Shown piece by piece: positions 15,701 to 26,968 of a stretch of 64,000 nucleotides of DNA (positions are counted from its first letter, which is position 1; the number at the start of each line of letters is the position of its first letter). Below the pieces are notes generated by a model. The model had not been told where the DNA came from and made no database searches. It was given only the letters and a program-made list of their open reading frames with translations. The stretch is from assembly GCA_000231825.2 (NCBI GenBank), contig JH720331.1:93441-157440 (forward strand), written 5' to 3'. The position numbers and the translations under genes were made by a program. Source of the stretch: Tetrahymena elliotti 4EA. Taxonomy: Eukaryota; Ciliophora; Oligohymenophorea; Hymenostomatida; Tetrahymenidae.

Positions 15701-18700
15701 CATTTTCTTAAATTGTTTGTCCTGATTGTCATCTTGGTTCTGTATTTTTGACATCTCAAATAGCTACTTTGATTAAAAGTGATTTTGTAAACAATCAAGG
15801 AAAGAATGGAGGAGCAATAAATTTTGAATATTCCTTATCGAAACTTTTATAAAATTTTGGCAAAAATAAAAGATTTTTAAATGGATAATAAATTGGTAAA
15901 AAGATATCAATTTATAAATTAAGAAATTTAGAATTGACAGAGGCATTATTGTATAACTTCAATCAAATTAAAAAATATGTGAATCAATAAAGATACTTAT
16001 AAGCCTATAAAACTGTAGAAAATTTTTCAGTATAATACATTCTAATTGATGCTTGCACATTTTAAAATAATACAGCAACAAATGGGGGAAGTCTCTACTT
16101 AAAGAATACTTTTGCAAGAATTTAAAATAGCACGTTCATTAACAATTTAGCCAAAGGGTATGGAGGCGCAATATTTAACTATGATGAATAATTTGATAAA
16201 ATTATTTAAAGGATGTTTAATAATCAAAATGAATAATATAACAAAAATTAATTTAAAATTCTTTATAATGTTGAGATATTCTAAACATTAATACTGTATA
16301 ACAAAGCAAATAAAGTTGGTGGAGGTTATTACTCAAATAACAGATATCCTAATATTAATCAAGACACAACAATATCAAGAAATGTAGCTAAAGAGTTTGG
16401 ATCTGATCAAGAAGTAAGTCCTTAAAAAATGTCTGTTATGTATAAAGGATAGTAGCTTAAAAAGAATGCTAGAATAATTTTGGAAAGCGGATACATCTAA
16501 GTAAGACAATATATTGATTTTAAACTAAATTTAATTTAATTATATTTTTAGGATGAGTTTATCATCTTCTTGCTAGGGAGAAGAAATGAGTAATTCAAGA
16601 ATTTCACTAAAATTTTAGAAGATTAAGAAGAAGAGGAAAAAGTTTTCTTAGAGATTTCTTATGTTTCAATGTCATAGCCTGTGCTAGTTTAACCAATTAA
16701 AATAGAATTAACTTAAGGGATTTTTAATTTGACAAAGAAATTACAAATTTTAGGAACTTTTGGTTCAATAATTTATGCCAATTTAACTTGTTCTAAAATA
16801 AAGTCTCCAATTTATGATTCAAAAACTTAAGGTTTAATAGATGTATTTGATAATTACTATTTTCCAATCAGTTTTTAAATTATAGATAAATGCTTACCAG
16901 GAACTAAAGTTTAAAGACAAAATGAAAAGTATGACGTTTGTTAAACATGCTACTTAAAAACGTACTCACTTGAATACTAATCACAAACTTGCCACAAATG
17001 TCCAGTCAGTGATGCATACTGCTTCAAAAATATTATCTTGATACCAGAAGGTTATTGGAGAAAAAATAATCAATCAAATACTATCTCACAGTGCAGAAAT
17101 AAAAAAGAAAATTGCTTAGGCGATTTGAATTCTACAAATTAGACTTTAGACTCTTTGAAAAAAATAAATACTTGGCAAAATTTAGCTTGTGCAGAAGGTA
17201 AAATTTTAAGATGAAAATCAATTTTTTTTAAATGAATAAAATATTGTAGGACATATTGGAGCATTATGTGAAGACTGTGACTTAAAAGCTTAGTATTGGA
17301 TGAAATCTTATTAGAGAGGTGATTCGAGTTATACTTGTATAGAGTAAAATTTTTTAATATTTATTTAATTAAATTTTAAAAAAATAATAAATATTTAAAT
17401 TAATACATAAGTTGCACTAAAGTTACTTAAAATTGGATATTTGTGATATTGAGTAATTTCGGATAAATTATTTTGATTGCTTTTGTAGTTTTTTCATCGA
17501 TAAACTACATTAAATCAAAGGTTTATGCAGAGTATTTAATGAAGATGAATCTTTTCTATTTTGGATCTTCCTTTGAAGAACGAAACAAATCAAGTCTGTA
17601 CATAAAGATACTCATCAATTATTTCTAGATTATTTCATGTTTAAGTACTTTTAGGATAGATATTCCAAGTCAAATTAATTTCTTATACACAGTTGTGGGG
17701 AATCCTTTAGAAAATGTTTTATATGCCCAGGATTGTTTATTAATTTAGCATTTTATTAATGTAGATCTTATTTATTACAGACTTTTTGTTTCTCATGCAT
17801 AAATTATTTTTTTCATACTTTGCCTTTTTATTTCCTTAAAGGTTAATAGTTGCTATGCCAAAACTAAAATGAACTTATCCATCAATGTTTGTGCTGTAAA
17901 CTACTGTCTTTATGCAAACCTACCTTCTATGGTTAACCTAATAATTGGAACAGTAAAGCTCAAAATTTTTTTAATTTATCTTCAAAAATCATTTCTTTCT
18001 TTGAAGATTACGAAATAATAAACATTAAAAATATTTTATTTTTAATTAAAATAACAGATTTCTTGTAAAGAAGTTGGAGGTGATTATTATGTAAAGCTTT
18101 TAACATCTATTTAATGTGATTCTAATCATGAACAAAAAAAATTAATGCTATTATGGCCTTTATTATCAATTTGGGCTATTATTATACCTTTGATATAATT
18201 TATTATTCTTGTTGCTAAAAAAAGAAGTTTACATACTATTGGCATGAAGTTTTCTTTTGGATTTTTGTATAATGAATACTCCGAGAATTGCTTTTGGTGG
18301 GAGATAGTTAAAACCTTTTAGAAATTAATAATAATACTAGTACTTAATATTTATGAATAGAAAGTCATTGTAAAAGGATGTATAATTCTCGCTATAGTTT
18401 TTATGTAAATGTGCTTCTCCTTGAGTTGTAAGTTTGTTATTTGATGAAATTAATTTAATTCTTTTTCAATTCAATAATAACAGAGTAACCCTATTTAATT
18501 CCTGATCTAAATAAAACTGATTTTATATCATCAATTATTTGCTGTTTAACAATATCCTTGGGAATCATCTTGAATAATTATGAAAAGTCAAAGGCATCTT
18601 AGGTTATCATTTATATATTAATTGGTACCATAAATCTTGGTTTTATAATTTTCATCTTACAAAAGATATTATTTTAAATATTAGTCAAAATTAAAAAAAT

Positions 18701-19861
18701 GATCCAACCATACTTCAAAAAATTATAGAATGCAAATGATAAAACTAAATCAGTATTTGAAAAGATTAAAGTATTGAGAATTACTATAAAAAATATAATT
18801 ATCTAAAGATAATTAAAATAAAAATCAACATAAAGCAAATAATTTATCTATGGTTAACTTTTATCAGAACACATTTTCAATAAAGATTTGTTTTAATAAC
18901 TGAAGAAAGATTATTTGATATTTAAAGATTTCTAGGAAAAAAATAAAAGAAAAAAGCTATTACAAGTTAAATAAAGTGAATAGTTAGTAAAATCAATCAA
19001 AAAAAGGACAAATAAAAAACAAAGAAAAGTTAGTATAAGTAAAAAATTAGTTGAGTTAACTAGTCCAACAAAAAAAAATAAGACAAGCTTTGTTGATGTG
19101 AGTAAATTTTTAATCAAAACCAAAATAGAATATAAAAAAAATAATTACATACCTCCAAGAGAAAGTAAAATTTAAATTTCTGAATAACTACCTTCTTTTT
19201 AGCATTTAAATGATTTAGATTCTGCTTAGATATCATTTCAAAATTTAGATAAACACTTCTATTTTAAAAATCAAAAAGAAGAGCAATAAAGAATTGAATT
19301 TTAAGAACCTTCAACTACTTTGTAAAGGAGAAAAATACAAGCACAATAAAGAGAAGTAAACTTTACTTCTTCTCGCACAGAAAATAGACTGTAAAATAAA
19401 TTTTTTAATTTCTCAAATAATTATTTATTGTTCAAAATAGTAATTCAACTGATCTCAAAAGAAATTGTATTCTTACTTTTGATATAGCTAAATTTACTTA
19501 AGGAGACATTTATTTATTTGAGAGGGCTAGAGGGTTACACTCAGCTGTTTTTACAGAAGAAAAGTAGTCAAAACTACTATTGGAATCAATAAAGAAAGAA
19601 TTAAATAGATTTAAATAAGAATTTCAGGCAGAAACATTCGTCTAATAGCATATTTCTTTCTAGCTTTAAGTAATTTTTAAATTATTTACTTTAGCAAATA
19701 TATGATTTTTACTTTAATTCAACTTTTTCTTATTTATTGATAAAAATTAGGAATTATAGTCTTTCTTTAAAAATTTATCTGGCAAAAAGTAGTTTACTCA
19801 TTTAGTTTGTGCTTTAGAAAATATCTAATAATATATGAGTCTTGAATTTAATTTATTTTGA
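6791..19861 (+). CDS. Giant cysteine-rich/beta-helix multi-pass membrane protein
   Basis: Starts with ATG 6791 and a hydrophobic signal peptide (MNPNTIFLILFLSHISKVLF), followed at once by Cys-rich sequence; ends at TGA 19859-19861. Order of parts: an unusual Cys-containing N-terminal region (6791-9300); growth-factor-receptor-like Cys-rich repeats with many C-x2-C pairs (9450-12560); a long beta-helix region (about 12700-16500) with GGALYC, GGAIFW, GGAIYI and GGSLYL turns; a second C-x2-C segment (16900-17340); a multi-pass membrane domain (17430-18720) containing WWEIVKTFQKLIIIL near 18296, matching the motif in the preceding gene; and a Lys/Gln-rich cytoplasmic tail. Numerous introns of about 40-90 bp are visible. 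Same architecture and orientation as the upstream gene, 488 bp away, so a tandem duplication is likely. At about 13 kb it is exceptionally long. I cannot exclude that it is two adjacent genes, because not every intron was resolved. Confidence 0.7.
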
Positions 19862-20130
19862 AGTTTATATTTAATTTTATATTTTATGATTTTTATGTAT
19901 TTTCATTTTTTTATGGATTAATTTAATATTTTTAAAAGCATTTAAAAATTAAAAAAAGTTTGAAAATATTTATGACTTAAAATGTTATTATGAATTAAAA
20001 ATCAAACAAAATTAAAAACACCAAATTTCAAAATCTTATTTTATTTTTATTTTATAAATAGTTGTAGTTTTTAAATTATATCATTTGGCTATTAGTAGCG
20101 CTTTTTTAATACATAAAACTTATTGGATCT
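19862..20130. other. AT-rich intergenic stretch
   Basis: Between the giant membrane-protein gene and the transposase-like remnant. AT-rich, with homopolymer runs. I see no gene or RNA here. Confidence 0.5.
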
Positions 20131-20189
20131 TAACAAAAACATTAAATATAAATTTCTAATAAAATTACTAAAATTAACAAAGATTTAAT

Positions 20190-20704
20190 AGAGCATTTGA
20201 TAGTAATATTTTTTGCAAGATAAAAGACTACATGCCTATTTTGGGAAGTAGGAATAAGTACTCCTATAGCTTTTCCATTTCAGTTATGCTATAGAGTGTA
20301 TTAAAATGGAAGACGCTACTATATTGATAGCATCTAATAGCAATTTCACAGATACTTTCAAGACTTTAGAATTCTGAAAATGAAGGAAAAATATCAGGTA
20401 ATCTTGGGTTCCTTATTCGTTTTAAAGCCTCAGCCGGTTACAGATGAATTAGTAAAGATTTAAATACTGAATTTAGTGAATTATCTTTGAATTTAGTAAG
20501 ACATTTTTTTTTAATATTTTTTAATTCTTATTCCCTTTTTTATAAATAGAGCACATTCCCCATCTCTTTCTTTCTCCATATAGTTCTCAGCTCAATAAGA
20601 TTGAGAAACTCTTGTTCTTGCTGAAGAACCAAGTCAGCAAGTGGTGGGTTTTAGACTTACCCTCCCTTAGTAAAATAATTTTTTTGAACATATTGTCAAA
20701 ATGA
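20190..20704 (+). pseudogene. Probable decayed DDE (Tc1/mariner or IS630-like) transposase fragment
   Basis: With the ciliate code, 20552-20704 reads HIPHLFLSPYSSQLNKIEKL and on to a TGA at 20702. This resembles the end of the DDE catalytic core of Tc1/mariner/IS630 transposases, where the family pattern is a Leu-Pro-Pro-Tyr-Ser-Pro-Glu/Gln-Leu-Asn-Pro-Ile-Glu block holding the last acidic residue. Here the prolines are partly replaced but the final Glu is kept. Upstream, about 20190-20490 is open for roughly 95 codons in another frame and ends in TGA. The two parts could be joined by an intron-like GTAAGA...AAATAG segment (about 20497-20549) or separated by decay. No start codon, full core or terminal inverted repeats were found. 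Homology rests on one motif, so confidence is moderate. Confidence 0.4.
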
Positions 20705-21157
20705 ATTTTTTACTATCCTTTATTTTTCTCTTAATTTACATAAAATTAATTGAAACAAAAAATAAATTTTAAGAAAAAAATTTGTATAAATCATAAATAA
20801 AATTACTCATTTAAATATTTAAATGAAAAATGTTTATTATCTTATTACTCTATATTAATAATTAAAATATAATTAATACAATTATTCATCTCATTTAATG
20901 AAAATAATAAAAAAAAAGAAAACATGAATATGTACTTATTTTCTTTTTTTAAAAATAGTATTTTATGGCTTTATGGAAAAAGTTAATAAATTATTAAGTC
21001 AATAAATTTTTATTTTTGCATTTAGAAGTTTAGGATGGTAATATTAATTTACAATATGAAGGGATTATTTAAGAGTTACATTAAGAAATAAGATGATTAA
21101 GATATTAATATAAAGTATTATTTTTTTAATTTTGTGTAAAAAATGGAAGTTCATTTC
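20705..21157. other. AT-rich intergenic stretch
   Basis: Long A/T runs with no recognisable coding frame. It lies downstream of the transposase remnant and forms the 3' flank of the minus-strand ABC transporter gene. Confidence 0.5.
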
Positions 21158-23170
21158 TCATTATAAAACTTTTCTTTTATTATAAAAGATAATAAATGCT
21201 AAGACTTAGTAACCTGCAAAAAGACAAACAATATATCCTAAGCAATTCCATTTACCAAATGTGTAGTCACTTTAAGCAATAGGATCATAAGGACCAGTAG
21301 TTTCATAGAATTCATTTGTAACTACACCTTCAGTAGAGTATGTGAGAGGAGAAAGATATTAAATCCATCCAATCCAAGAAGCATAATCTTATCTATTCTT
21401 GTAAAATCCACAGAAAAGATAAAAAGGAATAGAGAGTAGTGGCTAAACTGCAACAGCTGTACTAGGATCAGTAAAAAGATTACCACACAATAAACCTAAT
21501 GCATTACCACAATAACTAAGAGCAATTTAAACCAATAAAAAGTAGAAGAATAAGGATGCATCTTTTTAATTCAATCCTGTCATGAAATAAATAATTATAG
21601 TATTTATTAGAGGATAAATAGTAATCTAAAGGTATTCAAGTAAAAGACGTCCTACAATATAAGCCTAAGCAGTATAATATTTAGAGTTACATTCTTTTAG
21701 GAAAACTTCACGCTCACTAGGGAAAGTAACTAAGACACCACTCATTGATTTTAAGAACATACTCATTGTGACTAAGAAAAGTAAACTGATTCTATCCTAT
21801 ACATCACGAATAGGACTATCAACAGTAATGTCACTTTAATTTAAATAAACCAATCCTACAAAAATAGAAATAATGATTGTTTAAATCACACGAGACTTTA
21901 ATAACATAGGATCTCTTTTAGTAGATGTTAATGTTCTTCTTGCTATCTTATTGACTTAGAATAAGAAGCTTGTTGTTGTTGATTTTAAAGGTATATCGTC
22001 TTTTAGTAAATTGTTTTCAATTATATTATTAATATTATCTTTAAGATATGTATCATATCCTTCCAACATAGAAGGTAAAAGAGCATCATTTCTTTCTGAG
22101 TGAGTCATAAATTCCATTAAATAATCTGCAGGGCAAATGTATTTAGGACATTGTAAACCTATCTTTGAGAAATGAGAAACAATCTATTCTCTAGGACCTT
22201 GGTAAATAAATTTACCCTAAACCATTAAATTGATATTATCAAAAAGATTCCAAATATCTGTATTGGGTGAATGGATACTCATAATAACAGTTTTTTATTT
22301 TAATTTAGCAAAATCTTTCAAAATACTAATGACAATATAAGCAGTAAAGGAATCCAAACCACTAGTGGGTTCATCTAAAAAGATTACTGAAGGATCTGTA
22401 ATAAGTTCGCAACCAATGTTAGCTCTTTTTCTTTCACCTCCAGAAACACCCTTGATTAATTTGCTTCCAATAAGAGCATTCTAAATTTTTTTAAATGAAT
22501 ATTAATTAGATAGTTATCTTTGATTAAAAATGTAATTTGTTTTGATAAATTACAAATTAAAACTGTTTAAATCTATTGATTTCAATTAATTTAATCAGAA
22601 TAATTTTTGTGTGCGTGATGACTAATTAAAAAATATAACCAGTCTTAAATTAATTTGGGATATTTATTCATTATTTTAGATTCAAAATTAATTAATTACC
22701 TAGCATTTTGTGAGTTTTAATAAGCTGATCATTTCATTTACTTTTTGAGTCTTATACTCATTTGTGCCAGAGAGTTTCAAATCAGCAGCGAATTGGATAC
22801 ATTCTCTAACTGTAAGAGTACTTACTAAGATATCATCTTACATAACGTATGCACTAAATCTGTTGAATTACTCATTGGTGAATACGTGTCCATTTGCCAT
22901 AATTTATCCTTACAAGGAAACTTTTCCTCCGTTTGTTATTTTACCTGATAAAACATTAAGAAGAGAAGTTTTACCACCACCACTAGCACCTAAGATAGCA
23001 GTGACAGTACCACTTTAGCAAAATCCAGATAAATCTCTAAGAATTTCTCTTTGAGTCTTTGCAACTTGTACGGTATATTTAATGTTTTTAAAACTAATAT
23101 CAACAGGACCGCTTCCTTTTTCTTATACTTAGACGTTATTAAAGTTATTATTTTCAACTAATTCAGTCAT
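21158..23170 (-). CDS. ABCG (White/eye-pigment type) half-transporter
   Basis: Two exons (23170-22700 and 22480-21158) joined over a 219-bp intron give 597 residues, the usual length of an ABCG half-transporter. The N-terminal nucleotide-binding domain shows Walker [13 protein letters not shown] (about residues 61-72), a Q-loop (MQDD, about 110), signature [12 protein letters not shown] (about 169-180), Walker B with DEPTSGLDS (about 190-200) and the H-loop His in MSIHSP. The intron falls just before the signature region. The C-terminal half has about six hydrophobic helices, as expected for the ABC2 membrane domain of this class. Such proteins act as homo- or heterodimers exporting lipids, sterols or drugs; the substrate cannot be read from sequence. 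The start is the first ATG of a frame that opens directly into the domain, and the exon lengths keep phase. All catalytic motifs are intact. Confidence 0.93.
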
Positions 23171-24871
23171 TTTATTATTATTTTGAATGAAAATGATATT
23201 TAGATTTTTTAATTTTATTTAATTTATTTAAACATTTTTATTTATATAATTGGATGAAGTATTTAATTTAAAAATATAAGATTAGACATGGATTAAAAAA
23301 GGAATCATTTTAATAAAAGTATTAACTTCCTTTAAATTTCTTTTTTTAATCTTTAATAAGTAAGAGTTATTAATGACTATGTTATTTGGATGTTTAGGGA
23401 GTTTTGGCTCTTATTATTAATTATGCAATTATTTACAAGATTATTTTACATCTAATTTTAGCTGAATTAAAATTTTATTAAAAAAATAATTGCTGTTACT
23501 CGAAAATTAAAGATTTCTTCTTTTTTTCTTTAACTTTCAAAACTTTTATTAATTTACACACATTCAAATTTAAAGTGAGACTCTTAATTTTTACAAATTA
23601 TGATTACTTGCTAATTAAATTAAATTAAAAATTAAGTTTGAGAAACCTTTAAAAAAATTAAGCCAATCCTAAATCTTATTAAAAAAATACAAAATAATAA
23701 GTCATACAATTATATTTATAATCCATTATTACTAAATAGCTTGACAAACACGCAATATCACAAAATTGAATTTTTTAATAGATTATTAGATTGAATATAA
23801 CTCCTATAAAGTCAAAAACTGTTGAGATCATAAGAAATTTTACATATTATTAAAATATATATTTAATACAATTATGTCTTACTTTCTCTTTTTTGGTCAT
23901 TTAAAAATTATTAACCAAAGTTTCTAGAAAAAGTCTTATTTAGTAATTTAATTAACCAAAATTTTATTAAAGTGTTATAGTATGCAAACAAAAATTCATA
24001 TCAAATTCAATTTGATTAATTTAGTTTCAGCCAAATTATTTCTTAATAAATATTCATTAAAAATAGATAGTCACAAAAAAGATATTTGGATTTTGTGAAT
24101 TAAAAAAAAACTTCTTTATTTTTAATTGCCTCTCATAAGTTTTAAATACATGCAATTTTAATTGTAAATAATAATATGTGTTTTTTTAATTAAATTCTAT
24201 TAAATTCTTATTCAATTATTTTAGATATCATCATAATTTGTACTTACTGAAATAATAAAATTTAATTAAAAAATAATACTATAAATAGCTCATTTTAAAA
24301 ACCTGTTTTAGAAGTAGAATTTATTAAATAAGAACATCAATTTCTGATAAAAAATAAATAATAAAATTCTTATTTTATTATTTAAATTTGAACCCTTGGT
24401 TATTTTTTTTACCATTTTAAAATGGATAACGCCAAAATTTCAAAGTTACACCATTGTTAATAAAATAACAAAAATTTAAATTTTCATTTTTTTATTTCAG
24501 ATTGGAGATAAATCAAATAAAACAATCACTAGAAATTAAATCATAGAGAACATGAAGATAAGTACTTCTTTTTTAATTAGAAAAAATTTTTTTTTACAAA
24601 ATATGAAGTAATAAAATGAATTAGCAAAGTAGTAAAATAAGGCTTCATGAATTTTGTTTTTAAATTAAAAAATTTATGTAAAATTAATTATTATTCTAAT
24701 ATAAAAATATTTAATATTATTAAGCTATTTAATTTTCATTTATTTTTCAAGATCAACAAACAAATTTGATTAATAAGACTTATAAATTAATTAATAAAAA
24801 AATAAGCTAATTTGGTTAGCTAGAAAAAACAAACAAGTTTTTTATTTGCAATCCAAACGGAATTCTGCTTT
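23171..24871. other. Long AT-rich intergenic region
   Basis: About 1.7 kb of A/T-dominated sequence upstream of the ABC transporter. I see no coding frame with a protein-like composition, no tRNA-like fold and no strong repeat. The transporter's promoter should be in the part next to 23170. Confidence 0.5.
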
Positions 24872-25599
24872 TCAGAGGTTGCGAAGGGCATTTCGAAGGA
24901 GAAGAGAATTCACTATTTTAAAAACATGCACCACGAAGTAAAGTGCTTATAGACCAGTCTTTTGGATACGTTCCCGTTCCAAATTGACTTAATCCCAAAA
25001 TAAATCGATGCAAATCGTTTTATTATTAGATCCTTTGAGGGTGTCTCTGATTTCAATAACTTGATTAAACTCGAAAGCATTATCAATTATTGACAGAGTC
25101 TGCTATATTCTATATATAAAAGAATTAGCAAGGTCTGCACTCGAATCCCAAGTGAATTCTTTAGTATCCTAAGAGGCAAATACATTGACGTGAGCTTGCA
25201 ATTGTATTTGGGTTGTCTTTTGTGCGGAGTGCGTGAATTCAAGGCAATACAAGAAAACCCCCCCGGAGAGATGCTAACTTGATTAGCTGTAACTTTAAAA
25301 AAAACCGGTCATTACAGCTAAATGAGCGCGTCTCCCACACTCTTTTCTGTTAGTTGCTCAAGGGATAGAAAGATTTACTATTACTTAATAGCAATGGCTT
25401 TTTTTGGTGAGAAGTCATTATAGACTCATTCTAAGAGAGAGATGAATTAGATGTAAGGAGCAAGATAATGAAATTCACCGTTTGTTAACAGCTATATTGC
25501 TTATTACTTAATTAGTAATTTCTCGCTATTACCTGGCAGTTCATAACATAAAAATTTTTTACTGTAAGACTGCTTCCAGCTTAAAAAAGAAACTATTTT
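24872..25599 (-). pseudogene. Broken gene of unknown family in a less AT-rich island
   Basis: On the minus strand a protein-like frame (codons using all bases, mixed composition) runs from about 25599 to the G-run at 25264-25258. It then continues in the frame one base over down to TGA 24874-24872. In the first part there are two in-frame TGAs (25428-25426 and 25311-25309) with convincing sequence on both sides, for example YELPGNSEKLLIK before the first and VYNDFSPKKAIAIK after it. One missing G in the 7-G run would explain the frame change. The second part has a well-mixed composition (for example DSSADLANSFIYRIQQTL and IEIRDTLKGSNNK). The stretch is clearly richer in G+C than its flanks. 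I do not recognise the family. It may be a remnant of a mobile or transferred element or of a degraded host gene. Confidence 0.5.
25285..25319. repeat. Short perfect inverted repeat (8 + 8 bp)
   Basis: AGCTGTAA (25285-25292) pairs exactly with TTACAGCT (25312-25319) around an A-rich 19-base loop. It sits at the interruption of the broken gene, next to the second in-frame TGA. Confidence 0.5.
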
Positions 25600-25643
25600 T
25601 CATAATAGACCTCTTTAGATAAAGTATCCCCCCAAGAAGCAGC

Positions 25644-25757
25644 ACAGGTTGTTAAAATCTAATAGCAAATAAACTACTAAGAAAATACTAAAAGCAAAAA
25701 AACTACAAGAATTAATAGATCAAATAAAACGATCATTCAATAAATTTAACAACCTGT
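25644..25757. repeat. Inverted repeat beside the broken gene
   Basis: ACAGGTTGTTAAA (25644-25656) is the reverse complement of TTTAACAACCTGT (25745-25757), with about 88 bp between the arms. It lies just upstream, in the sense of transcription, of the decayed minus-strand gene and could be the end structure of an inserted element. I found no matching copy on the other side. Confidence 0.45.
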
Positions 25758-26968
25758 TGTTAGTTCTGTTTTGGCAACGCCCTTTCTCTATTCCAATTTA
25801 AATCAATCTTATATTAACCCAACCTCTTTTATTTAAAATCAAACAACATTAAAAAGAAAATAAAGAAAGAAAAATAAATTAACATTAAAAAAATCTTAAC
25901 TGAAAAAAACTATGAAAAAAACATAAACACATTAAAACAAATCAATTAAAAATAAGAAAAAAAAACAAACAAATATTTATAACTAATACATTAAAACAAA
26001 CCAAATTAAATTAAACAAAACAAATAAAAAATCAGATAAAAAAACAAATAAAAACTTACTAATCAATTAACACATACAACTCTTAACTGCTTTTTTACAT
26101 ACTTCAAATACTTAAATCTTTCCTTTATACTTTTTAGTTTCATTATGCAATTTTTTTTGAAATATTTGTTAAGTACATCAACGGTTAGTTATTCATAAGT
26201 ACTTCTTCTAGATTTCTTTAAGCTATTCAAAGCAACTACATTTTGCTAATTTTATTGAGTAAAAAAAATTATTTTTAGATTTTATAAGAAAATTAATATA
26301 AAAGAGCATGCATATAGAAACTAAAAAACATTTTACAGTAAAATAATAATTAAATTCATTTTTCAAAGCACAATATTTTTTTTATCATTATTTTAAATTT
26401 GTAAACCCTTTATTCTTTATTTTTTATTGACTAGAAAAATCATATGAAAAAAAAAGAATTCATAACATTAATTTTATTTAAACTTTAAGGCTTTATTTAT
26501 TGTTATTGATAATCATTTTCAAAATTAAAGATTAGAAATATTTCTAAAATTAGTATTTTAATAATGATAAAAATTTAATTTCCTATTCAAGTTGATCATT
26601 TTTTTATACATTATTTTATTTTTATTTTTTTATTTTTAGAACTAGAAAAATCATAAAAGAAATTTAGAAATAGAAAATTAAATTCTTATTTGATTTGTAT
26701 TATAAAGTTTCGTTTATTGTTATTGCTAATATTTTCAAAATGAATAATAAGAAAGATTTGAAAATACCAGTTAATTAATTAAAGAAAATATAAAAGAATA
26801 AAGAAAATTAATTAATTAGAATCTTGCAAAATTTGAATTTTAAAATATGAAAAAATTATGTTTTTGATTGAATAAAAAAGAAATACAATTTTTGATATAA
26901 AAGCAATATGTAAAAAGTATTAAACAAAATATTTTAATTATTAAAAAATAAACAAATTATAGATTATT
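25758..26968. other. AT-rich intergenic region
   Basis: Composed almost wholly of A/T, with A-rich tracts on the plus strand (25850-26060). No gene-like frame or RNA gene seen. It forms the 3' flank of NPHP4. Confidence 0.5.

Noticed and set aside
20560..20690. Three neighbouring hairpins and an AATTTTTTTGA Sm-like site, suggesting a snRNA
   Set aside because: The same bases read as a transposase-like C-terminus with a characteristic motif, and the sequence does not match U1, U2, U4, U5 or U6 as I know them.
24960..25010. Weak reverse-transcriptase-like string on the minus strand (GTGTYPKDW)
   Set aside because: It is in a different frame from the long protein-like reading, and no YxDD or other RT motif was found nearby.
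25120..25175. tRNA-like T-arm sequence (CACTCGAATCCC)
   Set aside because: No matching acceptor, D or anticodon arms could be built, and the stretch lies in the decayed coding frame.
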